Positions 32,839 to 44,128 of a DNA stretch of 64,000 bases are shown piece after piece. The notes under the pieces were generated by a model. The model did not search any database and was not told the DNA's origin. It saw only the letters and a program-made list of their open reading frames with translations. Location: contig OU696586.1 in NCBI GenBank assembly GCA_916048095.2, positions 888,168-952,167 on the forward strand. Direction: 5' to 3'. Source of the stretch: Sacculina carcini (taxonomy: Eukaryota > Arthropoda > Thecostraca > Sacculinidae). How positions within the stretch are numbered: the stretch's first letter is position 1; every line of letters starts with the position of its first letter. The position numbers and the translations under genes are program-made.

Positions 32839-33550
32839 AAAACCCAAAAATATCATGGTGGGGTCACCATAGCCTCTCATGATGTCGCTATACCGGCCGC
32901 CTGCCACTTCACACAACGCTGCACGACATCATTCACTGCAGTTTGGCTTCGGCAGGAATCGCAACGGTGCTGGAGCCACGAGACCTGGACGTGTAAAAAA
33001 CTAAACACCAGCCACCACCGTCACTGCCGCTCATGCACTAGTCGAAGCGGTCTAGAGACACCGGTATATCGCTGCCGCAGGCAAAAAGTGCATCACTGCC
33101 CCACGCGCGCCCACAAGACACACCAATCGAGAGGACATGTAGGAGGTGGTGGAATCTTGTGGGACCTCTCCCTGAGACAGACAGGGGGATTAAGTACATC
33201 CTAAATGACATTGATCTATATTCAAAATGGGTTCACACGTTCACCCTACAGGCCAAATCTACAGACCGGGTTTTCGACAATGCTAGATCTTTTCGAATCT
33301 TCAAAGAAAATCATCAGATCAGATCATGCTAGGGAGTTTTGCAATCAGGTTAATGAAGCACTGTTTTCAGGTGTTCCAGGTGAAGCATGCTGTGACACAC
33401 GTCTACCATTCTCAGACCAATAGACAGGTTGAGAGGACCAATGGCACACCGAACGGCAAACACCACAAACATATCGGAAGAGGAATCAACAAAACTGCTC
33501 CCGTTCTATCCCTCATGTTCGGCAGACTACTTCGCTCAATGACGGTATGA
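32839..33550 (+). pseudogene. Integrase fragment, copy 10
   Basis: Resumes at GGTGGGGTCACC directly after block D, lacking the first 120 bases of the usual region. It has a Lys codon at HHKHIGRG, shared only with copy 16. Confidence 0.75.
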
Positions 33551-33923
33551 CGGTACAATAATGCAATTAAAATCATTTATGCTCATAATTATACTGAAAA
33601 AACAAAATCAAGTGCAAATCGTGGATTTTTCAAACTGATTTATCGCTAGTTATTTTCGGATCGTTTTGTTTGTGCACCTGTGGACACAGAATCGTAGGAA
33701 TCATGGGAAAAGCTTGTGCCGCCTTGGTTTTGAGCATTGCTTTTGGGAAAAAATGAACAACCTTAGTCCGCAGGTGAATGATTGAAGAAGACGCAACTGA
33801 AAATTTAGCTGTGAAAATCCTGGCTGCAAGTCTCGTGACTCTTTGTTGAGATCACTACCAGTGCGTGTTGGCTCGCTACCAGCCTTGCACGACTCAGTCG
33901 ATCGTGTTGAGTCGAGTTGAAAC

Positions 33924-33953
33924 ATGGGTGCTCGCATCATTTGTCTTCTCATC
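33924..33953 (+). CDS. Signal-peptide first-exon cassette 11 (MGAR type)
   Basis: MGARIICLLI and GTAAGT. Confidence 0.35.
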
Positions 33954-34206
33954 GTAAGTGCTACAAAATTGTTCAATTAACTTGTGTTCAACAAGGCTGT
34001 TTTAGTGGTAGAGACCGCAATATCATGCTAGTCACATAAACATATTTTCATGCAAAATAACCATTTTCCAATAAAAACCTAACGAACAATTTGACAAAAT
34101 AAAATACTTCCAAATTGCAGGATCTATGGTATTTAGAGTATGTAATTATAAGTAGTAAGATAAGTAGCAAGCAAGTCTGTCTTAGCAATAGAAGTCGCCA
34201 AACCAT

Positions 34207-35036
34207 GTGAAAAACATGATAAATATGTTCATCCTAAGTGACGTTTTTCGGACTGTTTGTTGCTGCCGGACGAAGCTGTCCGAGTCGGTGTGGCGTTGCG
34301 ACTTGGTGCCGCAGTGCAGAAGACGCACAAATATGCCACAACCGACGGGTGGGGTCACCATAGCCTCTCATGATGTCGCTATACCGGCCGCCTGCCACTT
34401 CACACAACGCTGCACGACATCATTCACTGCAGTTTGGCTTCGGCAGGAATCGCAACGGTGCTGGAGCCACGAGACCTGGACGTGTAGAAAACTAAACACC
34501 AGCCACCACCGTCACTGCCGCTCATGTACTAGTCGAAGCGGTCTAGAGACACAGGTTAATCGCTGCCGCAGGCAAAAAGTACATCACTGCCCCACGCGCG
34601 CCCAAAAGACATACCAATCAAGAGGACACGTAGGAGGTGGTGGAATCTTGTGTCTCCCTGAGACAGACAGGGGGATTAAGTACATCCTAAATGACACTGA
34701 TCTATATTCAAAATGGGTTCACACGTTCACCCTACAGGCCAAATCTACAGACCAGGTTTTCGACAATGCTAGATCTTTTCGAACCTTCAAAGAAAATCAT
34801 CAGATCAGATCATGCTAGGGAGTTTTGCAATCAGGTTAATGAAGCACGGTTTTCAGGTGTTCCAGGTGAAGCATGCTGTGACACACGTCTACCATTCTCA
34901 GACCAATAGACAGGTTGAGAGGACCAATGGCACACCGAACGACAAACACCACCAACATATCGGAAGAGGAATCAACAAAACTGCTCCCGTTCTATCCCTC
35001 ATGTTCGGCAGACTACCTCGCTCAATGACGATATGA
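34207..35036 (+). pseudogene. Integrase fragment, copy 11
   Basis: Full unit type. Here the 5' frame stays open for 203 codons through the first catalytic Asp region (TDLYSKW) before the FKENHQ frame shift, because the small insertion seen near GGACCTCTCC in other copies is absent. Confidence 0.8.
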
Positions 35037-35425
35037 CGGTACAATAATGCAATTAAAATCATTTATGCTCATAATTATACTGAAAAAACGAAATCAAGTG
35101 CAAATCGTGGATTTTTCAAACTGATTTATCGCTAGTTATTTTCGGATCGTTTTGTTTGTGCACCTCTGGACACAGAATCGTAGGAATCATGGAAAAAGCT
35201 TGTGCCGCCTTGGTTTTGAGCATTGCTTTTGGGAAAAAATGAACAACCTTAGTCCGCAGGTGAATGATTGAAGAAGACGCAACTGAAAATTTAGCTGTGA
35301 AATTTCTGGCTGCAAGTCTCGTGACTCTTTGTTGAGATCACTACCAGTGCGTGTTGGCTCGCTACCAGCCTTGCACGACTCAGTCGATCGTGTTGGTAGA
35401 CAGAAGACAGAGGTGCCTGTCCAAC

Positions 35426-35455
35426 ATGTGCAGTAATCTTATTTGCCTGGCAATT
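35426..35455 (+). CDS. Signal-peptide first-exon cassette 12 (MCSN type)
   Basis: MCSNLICLAI and GTAAGT, with the GGTAGACAGAAGACAG leader as in cassette 9. Confidence 0.35.
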
Positions 35456-35584
35456 GTAAGTGCTACAAAATTGTTCAATTAACTTGTGTTCAACAAGCCT
35501 GTGTTAGTGGTAGAGACCGCAATATCATGCTAGTCACATAAAAAATATTTTCATGCAAAATAACCATTTTCCAATATAAACCTA

Positions 35585-35990
35585 ACGAACCACTGTTTAA
35601 ATCGTATGGTGGTCGTGTAAGCTGTCAAAGGTGAACCTGCAGAGTGGTCGCACAAACAGCTGGCCGTTACTGTTATTCATGCTACCCTGCCTACTCCACC
35701 CATCGCCCATTTCTTTCTCGCCGCCCCCCAGATCTTTCTACCGCGCCCAGGGGGGCGATACTTGACATGATGCTGTGCAAAACAGCTACAGTCACAGGAC
35801 ACATGGGAACGACAAGCAAACGTTGACAAGAATTCAGTCACGATTTTATTGGAAGAAGATGAAAAATGTGTGCCTGATGTCATTGCCCATTATGACAGGT
35901 GTCAAGGATTGGAGAACATAAAAACAATGGCTCCCGAACACACACTGTAACAAACAAAAATCCAGGTTATATTCAGATAGGCGCGCGTGG
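35585..35990 (+). repeat. Block B, copy 3
   Basis: As 31185-31590, but GTGAACC replaces GTGCACC and the Cys-rich frame is opened later. Confidence 0.5.
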
Positions 35991-36221
35991 ACATCACTGC
36001 CCCACGCGCGCCCAAAAGACATACCAATCAAGAGGACACGTAGGAGGTGGTGGAATCTTGTGGGACCTCTCCCTGAGACAGACAGGGGGAGCAAGTACAT
36101 CCTAAATGTCACTGATCTATATTCAAAATGGGTTCACACGTTCACCCTACCGGCCAAATCTACAGACCAGGTTTTCGACAATGCTACATCTTTTCGAACC
36201 TTCAAAGAAAATCATCAGATC
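35990..36221 (+). pseudogene. Integrase fragment, copy 12 (3'-truncated)
   Basis: Same junction with block D as copy 9 (CAGATCAG/GTGTGAATG), proving a shared 4.4-kb higher-order repeat. Confidence 0.75.
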
Positions 36222-36347
36222 AGGTGTGAATGTATGTATATTTATAGTTGTATATGTGAGTATGCACGTATGAGTGTTTGCATTAGTAAGTGTACACATG
36301 CGCGAGTGTGTGAGTGTATGTGTCTGTGTGGGTTTCATGGTTTGAAC

Positions 36348-36382
<35 letters not shown>

Positions 36383-37264
36383 AGTGTGTGTATGTGTACG
36401 CATAAGCTGACCTGTGAGGACTTGGGGATGGGGATGGGTTGTGTGCGCGAGTGTGCTTAGGCGTGTATGTGCGGGTTTGTATGTCTGTGTGCGAGTGATG
36501 GTTCGTGGTGTGAATGAACCTTGGAGGCAGGGTGTGTGGCGGTTTGTCGTGGCTCGGACGTGGAGAGATTCTGTGGGTTATTTTTGGTGTTTTGGCGTGT
36601 CGGCTTTCGACAGAGGTTTTCGAGCTCGCGTTGTCTGGATTTGGACGATTGTGCGGTTCCTGCATTCTGATTTGTAATTGTGTCACTTGTCGTTTTCTTT
36701 GTTTGTTCTAAGTTGTTTATCGGCTTTGTATTGAACATCGCTTCGTTTTGATCACTTCGGTGATTCGGCGAGTGGTGTGGTTGTGTGGTTTATTTGTTTA
36801 TTATTGTACCAGGCACCGCCATGGGTTGCCACTAAAGCGGTAGAGGGGGGAGAGATAGCTCTTTCCGACCAGCCCAAAATGAGTGCCAACCTATATAAAA
36901 TCGTGCTAATTGTTTGTGTTATGTATGTTAACTTTATTGATTGTAATCTGTGCAACACTGTCCATGCGCTGCACGAATCGAGGATCGATTCGGTGAGAAA
37001 TGTTTGCGCCAGCAACCAGATCTCTGTGCATGCATGCGGTATGTTCGAAAGCATTGTAGAATCGGCGTTCGCCCGGTTGCTCAATGCAATTGGGTGTGCC
37101 AACGGCACCTGACTGTGGTGATGAGCGTAGTTGTGCGGCATGAGTGTGACTGACTATATACATAGCGCGTTGCTTTAAAAATAAAAACACAAAAACAGCA
37201 TGGTGAGAGCGTGAATGGTTATATAAATAGCGTGTTGCTTAAAGAAAAAACCCAAAAATATCAT
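36222..37264 (+). repeat. Block D, copy 2
   Basis: Almost identical to 31819-32838; the GT run is longer by several units and one extra G lies in the GAGGGGGG stretch. Confidence 0.8.
36879..37112 (+). CDS. Secreted cysteine-containing peptide, copy 2
   Basis: The protein is identical to copy 1 (77 codons, same five cysteines). An extra G upstream opens the frame further 5', but the ATG at 36879 with the same AAAATGAG context is the likely start. An AATAAA follows in the same position as in copy 1. Confidence 0.55.
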   Translation: MSANLYKIVLIVCVMYVNFIDCNLCNTVHALHESRIDSVRNVCASNQISVHACGMFESIVESAFARLLNAIGCANGT

Positions 37265-37953
37265 GGTGGGGTCACCATAGCCTCTCATGATGTCGCTATA
37301 CCGGCCGCCTGCCACTTCACACAACGCTGCACGACATCATTCACTGCAGTTTGGCTTCGGCAGGAATCGCAACGGTGCTGGAGCCACGAGACCTGGACGT
37401 GTAAAATACTAAACACCAGCCACCACCGTCACTGCCGCTCATGCACTAGTCGAAGCGGTCTAGAGACACAGGTATATCGCTGCCGCAGGCAAAAAGTGCA
37501 TCACTGCCCCACGCGCGCCCACAAGACACACCAATCAAAAGGACACGTAGGAGGTGGTGGGATCCTGTGTCTCCCTGAGACAGACAGGGGGATTAAGTAC
37601 ATCCTAAATGACACTGATCTATATTCAAAATGGGTTCACACGTTCACCCTACAGGCCAAATCTACAGACCAGGTTTTCGACAATGCTAGATCTTTTCGAA
37701 CCTTCGAAGAAAATCATCAGATCAGATCATGCTAGGGAGTTTTGCAATCAGGTTAATGAAGCACTGTTTTCAGGTGTTCCAGGTGAAGCATGCTGTGACA
37801 CACGTCTACCATTCGCAGACCAATAGACAGGTTGAGAGGACCAATGGCACACCGAACGACAAACACCACCAACATATCGGAAGAGGAATCAACAAAACTG
37901 CTCCCGTTCTATCCCTCATGTTCGGCAGACTACTTCGCTCAATGACGGTATGA
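37265..37953 (+). pseudogene. Integrase fragment, copy 13
   Basis: Follows block D as copy 10 does; its 5' frame remains open to NHQIRSC. Confidence 0.75.
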
Positions 37954-38343
37954 CGGTACAATAATGCAATTAAAATCATTTATGCTCATAATTATACTGA
38001 AAAAACAAAATCAAGTGCAAACCATGGACTTTTCAAACTGATTTATCGCTAGAATATTTTCGGATCGTTTTGTTTGTGCACCTCTGGACACAGAATCGTA
38101 GGAATCATGGGAAAAGCTTGTGCCGCCTTGGTTTTGAGCATTGTTTTTGGGAAAAAATGAACAACCTTAGTCCGCAGGTGAATGATTGAAGAAGACGCAA
38201 CTGAAAATTTAGCTGTGAAATTCCTGGCTGCAAGTCTCGTGACTCTTTGTTGAGATCACTACCAGTGCGTGTTGGCTCGCTACCAGCCTTGCACGACTCA
38301 GTCGATCGTGTTGGCAGAGAGGAGAAAGACGTGTCGGTCCAAC

Positions 38344-38373
38344 ATGTGCAGTAATCTTATTTGCCTGGCAATT
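38344..38373 (+). CDS. Signal-peptide first-exon cassette 13 (MCSN type)
   Basis: MCSNLICLAI and GTAAGT. Confidence 0.35.
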
Positions 38374-38626
38374 GTAAGTGCTACAAAATTGTTCAATTAA
38401 CTTGTGTTCAACAAGCCTGTGTTAGTGGTAGAGACCGCAATATCATGCTAGTGACATAAAAATATTTTCATGCAAAATAACCATTTTCCAATAAAAACCT
38501 AACGAACAATTTTACAAAATAAAATACTTCCAAATTGCAAGATCTATGGTATTTAGAGTATGTAATTATAAGTAGTAAGATAAGTAGCAAGCAAGTCTGT
38601 CTTAGCAATAGAAGTCGCCAAACCAT

Positions 38627-39461
38627 GTGAAAAACATGATAAATATTTTCATCCTAAGTGACGTTTTTCGGACTGTTTGTTGCTGCCGGACGAAGCTGTC
38701 CGAGTCGGTGTGGCGTTGCGACTTGGTGCCGCAGTGCAGGAGACGCACAAATATGCCACAGCCGACGGGTGAGGTCACCATAGCCTCTCATGATGTCGCT
38801 ATACCGGCCGCCTGCCACTTCACACAACGCTGCACGACATCATTCACTGCAGTTTGGCTTCGGCAGGAATCGCAACGGTGCTGGAGCCACGAGACCTGGA
38901 CGTGTAAAAAACTAAACACCAGCCACCACCGTCACTGCCGCTCATGCACTAGTCGAAGCGGTCTAGAGACACCGGTATATCACGGCCGCAGTCAAAAAGT
39001 GCATCACTGCCCCACGCGCGCCCACAAGACACACAATTCAAGAGGACATGTAGGAGGTGGTGGAATCTTGTGGGACCTCTCCCTGAGACAGACAGGGGGA
39101 TTAAGTACATCCTAAACGACACTGATCTATATTCAAAATGGGTTCACACGTTCACCTTACAGGCCAAATCTACAGACCGGGTTTGCGACAATGCTAGATC
39201 TTTTCGAACCTTCAAAGAAAATCATCAGATCAGATGAGGCTAGGGAGTTTTGCAATCAGGTTAATGAAGCACGGTTTTCAGGTGTTCCAGGTGAAGCATG
39301 CTGTGACACACGTCTACCATTCTCAGACCAATAGACAGGTTGAGAGGACCAATGGCACACCGAACGACAAACACCACCAACATATCGGAAGAGGAATCAA
39401 CAAAACTGCTCCCGTTCTATCCCTCATGTTCGGCAGACTACCTCGCTCAATGACGATATGA
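38627..39461 (+). pseudogene. Integrase fragment, copy 14
   Basis: The last full unit before the viral insertion. Carries private changes (CACAATTCAAGAGG, CCTAAACGAC). Confidence 0.8.
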
Positions 39462-39606
39462 CGGTACAATAATGCAATTGAAATCATTTATGCTCATAAT
39501 TATACTGAAAAAACAAAATCAAGTGCAAATCATGGACTTTTCAAACTGATTTATCGCTAGTTATTTTCGGATCGTTTTGTTTATGCACCTGTGGACACAG
39601 AATCGT

Positions 39607-41389
39607 TCAAACCGTCACATCCTTCGATTCGTTCGACCTGCCTGTTGGCGACGCGCTAGCAAAGCGACTCGTCAGCGTCCCGCGGGGTGGGCCAGACTTC
39701 ACGCACGAATACATTGAAGTCGTGCGTCGACCGCTGCCGCCGGAGCGGGAAACCCTCCTGAATGACTTGCTCACACGTGATGGTGACTTGTCTGAAGGTA
39801 TTGGCACGGTGCTGTATGTGCCGCCCGCTGTACGTTTCCCAAGCAATGTCCCGGTGGTACCTGTCACGCCGAACGACGTTTGCTTCTTGCAGGAGACGTA
39901 CGACGCGTATGCGCCCGGCGCGTCGGACTGCGATACCGCATTCGACGACTTCACGAACGCATCTTCAACCATAGGTGTGACAAATGGCAATATGGAGTTG
40001 CGCTTGCCTGTGTTGAGCGATACCATCGCGCCGCCGCAGGAGCGCAACCCATCCGTGCTCCGCACCGCCATTTACCCTGACAAGGCCCTGACCGGAGCCG
40101 AGCTTATGCTCGCATGTAACGAGCGGAATTGGAATGTTCCTGCTCTGATGCCTCCGTCGTCTCGCCTCGTCTTTGAGGTGACCCACACTCGCGATTTCCT
40201 TGATGCGTACTGCATCCCTCGAGCGGAGGAGATCTGCGCTGCGTTTCGTCAAGAGCCCATCGGATGCGACGACGCGTACGTGTCCGAGTGGATTGCGAAA
40301 CTCGACCGTGTCAAGTTGCACAAATACGCCGACTTGCCGGCCCAGGGAGATGCCTCTGAGCGTTATGAACTATCGTTGCGCCCACAGTGCAAGTCCACTG
40401 GGACCGCACCTGTGACCTACAAGGTCACGAAGGGGCAAGTGTTAAACTGCATGGACCCCGCGTTCGTCGCCTACTACTCCCCGCGATTCCAGCAGGTACT
40501 GTCCAGGCTTCGCACTATCCTCGCCCCGCACGTTGTCCTGGCCGTCGGTTACGATGCCGGGCACGTGTCGGGCTTGGTTAACGCGTTCTTGGACCCCGGT
40601 GTCGACTATCGCTACTACGAGTGCGATATGTCGGCCTTTGACAAGTCACTCAACAGATGCATGTTCGGCTCCGTGCTCGCGCTGTACCGCATGGTCCGGC
40701 TTAGCGACGCGGATGCCGAATTGTGGGAGCATCTCCACCGGTGGACAATGTCCCGATCGCGGAACGGGTTGTCGTTTTACACCGCGTATCAGACCAAGAG
40801 TGGCGATCCTGCCACCACCCTCGGCGACACACTTGCCACGATGATCGCCCTCGCGCGGGTAACGCTGGCAGTGCGACCAGATTTGTCGATGTTCATGGGC
40901 GATGATTCGTTGCTCGTCTCGAGGGTGGCCGTACCGATGGCCACGTTCACTGATGACATCGCAACCGCCACCAACTTCACTGCCAAGATGCTCCGCCCGC
41001 CCCTCGGCGGTTTCTGCGGATCTTTCCTTGTGTCAGATGGTAACTCGTCGCGCTATATGTCCGACCCGGTCAAACGTGTCGAAAAACTGGGTCGTCGCGA
41101 CAACCCTGACATCGACCTGCTGGTTGACAGGTATGTCAGCTTCGCTGACCTCACGTCCTGCTACTCCAGCGAAACGCACAACGCTGCCCTTGGGGCAGCT
41201 ATTGCGTGTCGGTACAATGTTGACGTTGACTTCACCGACGCGTTGGCGATCTTGTACCGTCTCGGTCGCGATGTTGACGCATATCTGCGACTGTTTGGTG
41301 TGCGGGTGTCTGCGATAGCACGTGCTGTGCTGTTGCAGCGTGCCCACGCTCGCCTCGGGCGCGGTGACCTCGCCGCGTCACTTGATTAG
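39607..41389 (+). CDS. Endogenous viral RNA-dependent RNA polymerase (5'-truncated)
   Basis: A frame open from the junction at 39607 to TAG 41387-41389, over 590 codons, related to replicase C-termini of positive-strand RNA viruses. Counting from 39722, motif A is DMSAFDKS (302-309), motif B SGDPATTLGDT (360-370), motif C MGDDS (392-396), and FCGSFLV (431-437) with DPVKRVEKLG (448-457) form motif E and the region after it. This pattern, with the FLQETYDAYAPG and ELMLACNERNWNVP blocks upstream, suits the alphavirus-like supergroup (virga/negev/hepe-like). Catalytic Asp residues are kept. There is no ATG at the 5' edge; the first in-frame one is codon 91. GC content is well above the flanking array. 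The helicase and methyltransferase parts are missing, so it cannot be a whole replicase. Confidence 0.85.
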
Positions 41390-41408
41390 CTGCTCGTAGC
41401 GGCTTTAT

Positions 41409-41672
41409 ATGTGTGTCTGTACCATGTCTCGTTTGTGTTGTCACGTGTTTGTGTGTTCGCTACTTGTCGGGGTGGTTCTCTCACACCGCATCGACACTGG
41501 CACCCCACCTTGGTGTGCCAACCTGCGTGCGGCGTTCCTAAAGCGCCGCATCGCCCTTGACAACTTGCTCGTCCGGAGTGGTCTGCCTGATATCAGGCAA
41601 CAACCGTTCCGTGCGAATTTCGAAGCTCTGTTCATACGGAGTTTTCGGGTAGTTCGTTGTCCAACCGCGTAA
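41409..41672 (+). CDS. Small ORF downstream of the viral polymerase
   Basis: An 87-codon frame from ATG 41409 (or ATG 41424), 20 bases after the polymerase stop. Residues 6-25 (MSRLCCHVFVCSLLVGVVLS) resemble a signal peptide or membrane anchor, and the rest is basic (KRR, several Arg). In composition it matches the polymerase rather than the host flank, so it may be the next gene of the integrated virus. I recognise no family. Confidence 0.45.
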   Translation: MCVCTMSRLCCHVFVCSLLVGVVLSHRIDTGTPPWCANLRAAFLKRRIALDNLLVRSGLPDIRQQPFRANFEALFIRSFRVVRCPTA

Positions 41673-42217
41673 GCGGACCCGCGTAAGCGGTTGTAGCGGT
41701 TATCCGCCATTTCTGTGCTGCCGGTTTCTAGGGTTCTTTTCCGGCCTCCTTTGCACCTGAACTCATTCAAATTTGGTTTCTTTCGGCCATTATTCGGAAT
41801 CGGGGTTTCTTATTCATGTCCTTGCCCTTCTTCTGTTTCTTTCTTTCTTTCCTTCCTTTCGGGATAAAAAGGTGGTTTTTCTTCCAGGTCCTCTTACATA
41901 TTCGTTTTACGCACGACCTCGTCCATGTTTCCTCTGTGTCCTGGTGTGAAGCGTCATCACGTCACCGTTCACTCTTCACCTCCATTTGTATCCTTGTCTT
42001 GCTCCGCTTCTGGGTGAGGGAGTCGTGTGGTGGTCTGCGGTTTAATATCATGTGTAAATAATATTGCTGCGGCGTATGTGAGCAGTTTTCGGCGATTGCG
42101 TTTCACACTGTTATTTCTGCTTGTATTTTGTGAGTGATTTTTATATGCGTGTATTTAAATTAATTGTTTGCTGTATTATGTTTTTGCATTGTTTATATAA
42201 GTTATGTATTTAGAAAT
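41673..42217 (+). other. Sequence between the viral ORFs and the LTR-like segment
   Basis: GC content drops after about 41780. Pyrimidine-rich stretches and short hydrophobic frames (41816-42061) are present without a recognisable product. It may be viral 3' untranslated sequence followed by host or retroelement DNA; the border is not visible. Confidence 0.35.
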
Positions 42218-42450
42218 TGTTATGTTCTTACTGCTGCGTGGGCCACACTTGTTTCTGATTGGTCCACGTCTGACCTGGGTCGCTGGCGTGGTACCCCATT
42301 GGCCCACGTCACCACAGGCCGACCCTATAAAGGGACACACACACTCACTGTCGCCCCCTTTTTTCCGTTGTGGTCGTTACGCTGGCTGGTTGTGTCTCAA
42401 TATATAGTGTCTTTGAGTCTTAGTATTGTTTTCTGTAGCTCGTTGCTACA
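42218..42450 (+). mobile_element. LTR-like segment with promoter, joined to viral sequence
   Basis: Begins TGTTATG and ends GCTACA, the TG..CA limits usual for LTRs. It holds two CCAAT-type motifs (GATTGG near 42257, CATTGG near 42297), a TATA box (TATAAA 42326-42331) and an initiator-like TCACTG about 20 bases later. The right end is directly followed by the second polymerase fragment rather than a primer-binding site, and no second LTR is seen. Confidence 0.4.
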
Positions 42451-43108
42451 ATGCCTCTGAGCGTTATGAACTATCGTTGCGCCCACAGTGCAAGTCCACT
42501 GGGACCGCATCTGTGACCTACAAGGTCCCGAAGGGGCAAGTGTTAAACTGCATGGACCCCGCGTTCGTCGCCTACTACTCCCCGCGATTCCAGCAGGTAC
42601 TGTCCAGGCTTCGCACTATCCTCGCCCCGCACGTTGTCCTGGCCGTCGGTTACGATTCCGGGCACGTGTCGGGCTTGGTTAACGCGTTCTTGGACCCCGG
42701 TGTCGACTATCGCTACTACGAGTGCGATATGTCGGCCTTTGACAAGTCACTCAACAGATGCATGTTCGGCTCCGTGCTCGCGCTGTACCGCATGGTCCGG
42801 CTTAGCGACGCGGATGCCGAATTGTGGGAGCATCTCCACCGGTGGACAATGTCCCGATCGCGGAACGGGTTGTCGTTTTACACCGCGTATCAGACCAAGA
42901 GTGGCGATCCTGCCACCACCCTCGGCGACACACTTGCCACGATGATCGCCCTCGCGCGGGTAACGCTGGCAGTGCGACCAGATTTGTCGATGTTAATGGG
43001 CGATGATTCGTTGCTCGTCTCGAGGGTGGCCGTACCGATGGCCACGTTCACTGATGACATCGCAACCGCCACCAACTTCACTGCCAAGATGCTCCGCCCG
43101 CCCCTCGG
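42451..43108 (+). pseudogene. Endogenous viral polymerase, second copy, truncated at both ends
   Basis: Matches 40350-41007 of the first copy at all but about four bases, every one changing an amino acid (P/S, T/P, A/S, F/L). It spans from ASERYELS through motifs A, B and C to LRPPLG and then runs into array sequence (CTCGCTACCAGCC), which adds some 27 foreign codons. Left junction shares ATGCCTCTGAGC with the full copy. Motif E and the C-terminus are absent. Confidence 0.85.
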
Positions 43109-43176
43109 CTCGCTACCAGCCTTGCACGACTCAGTCGATCGTGTTGGCAGAGAGGAGAAAGACGTGTCGGTCCAAC

Positions 43177-43207
43177 ATGTGCAGTAATCTTATTTGCCTG
43201 GCAATTT
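43177..43207 (+). CDS. Signal-peptide first-exon cassette 14 (MCSN type)
   Basis: Thirty-one bases before GTAAGT, with the extra T also seen in cassettes 1 and 19. Confidence 0.35.
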
Positions 43208-43339
43208 GTAAGTGCTACAAAATTGTTCAATTAACTTGTGTTCAACAAGCCTGTTTTAGTGGTAGAGACCGCAATATCATGCTAGTCACATAAAAATATT
43301 TTCATACAAAATAACCATTTTCCAATAAAAACCTAACGA

Positions 43340-43745
43340 ACGATTGTTTAAATCGTATGGTGGTCGTGCAAGCTGTCAAAGGTGCACCTGCAGAGTGGTC
43401 GCACAAACAGCTGGCCGTTACTGTTATTCATGCTACCCTGCCTACTCCACCCATCGCCCATTTCTTTCTCGCCGTCCCCCAGATCTTTCTACCGCGCCCA
43501 GGGGGGCGATACTTGACATGATGCTGTGCAAAACAGCTACAGTCACAGGACACATGGGAACGACAAGCAAACGTTGACAAGAATTCAGTCACGATTTTAT
43601 TGGGAGAAGATGAAAAATGTGTGCCTGATGTCATTGCCCATTATGACAGGTGTCAAGGATTGGAGAACATAAAAACAATGGCTCCCGAACACACACTGTA
43701 ACAAACAAAAATCCAGGTTATATTCAGATAGGCGCGCGTGGACAT
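43340..43745 (+). repeat. Block B, copy 4
   Basis: The Cys-rich frame is open from ATG 43344 to 43577, as in copy 2. CCGTCCCCCAG replaces CCGCCCCCCAG. Confidence 0.5.
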
Positions 43746-43970
43746 CACTGCCCCACGCGCGCCCAAAAGACATACCAATCAAGAGGACACGTAGGAGGTG
43801 GTGGGATCCTGTGTCTCCCTGAGACAGACAGGGGGAGCAAGTACATCCTAAATGTCACTGATCGATATTCAAAATGGGTTCACACGTTCACCCTACAGGC
43901 CAAATCTACAGACCAGGTTTTCGACAATGCTACATCTTTTCGAATCTTCAAAGAAAATCATCAGATCAGG
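43745..43970 (+). pseudogene. Integrase fragment, copy 15 (3'-truncated)
   Basis: Third example of the CAGATCAG/GTGTGAATG junction with block D. Confidence 0.75.
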
Positions 43971-44090
43971 TGTGAATGTATGTATATTTATAGTTGTATA
44001 TGTGAGTATGCACGTATGAGTGTTTGCATTAGTAAGTGTACACATGCGCGAGTGTGTGAGTGTATGTGTCTGTGTGGGTTTCATGGTTTG

Positions 44091-44128
<38 letters not shown>

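Noticed and set aside
15440-39600. CRISPR-like or satellite array
   Set aside because: Units are about 1.5 kb with internal gene-like structure. There are no short repeats with unique spacers, and the organism is an animal.
39607-43108. Contaminating RNA-virus contig
   Set aside because: Junctions to array sequence on both sides, a second truncated copy with its own junctions, and an LTR-like segment between them fit genomic DNA better. Reads are still needed to exclude a mis-join.
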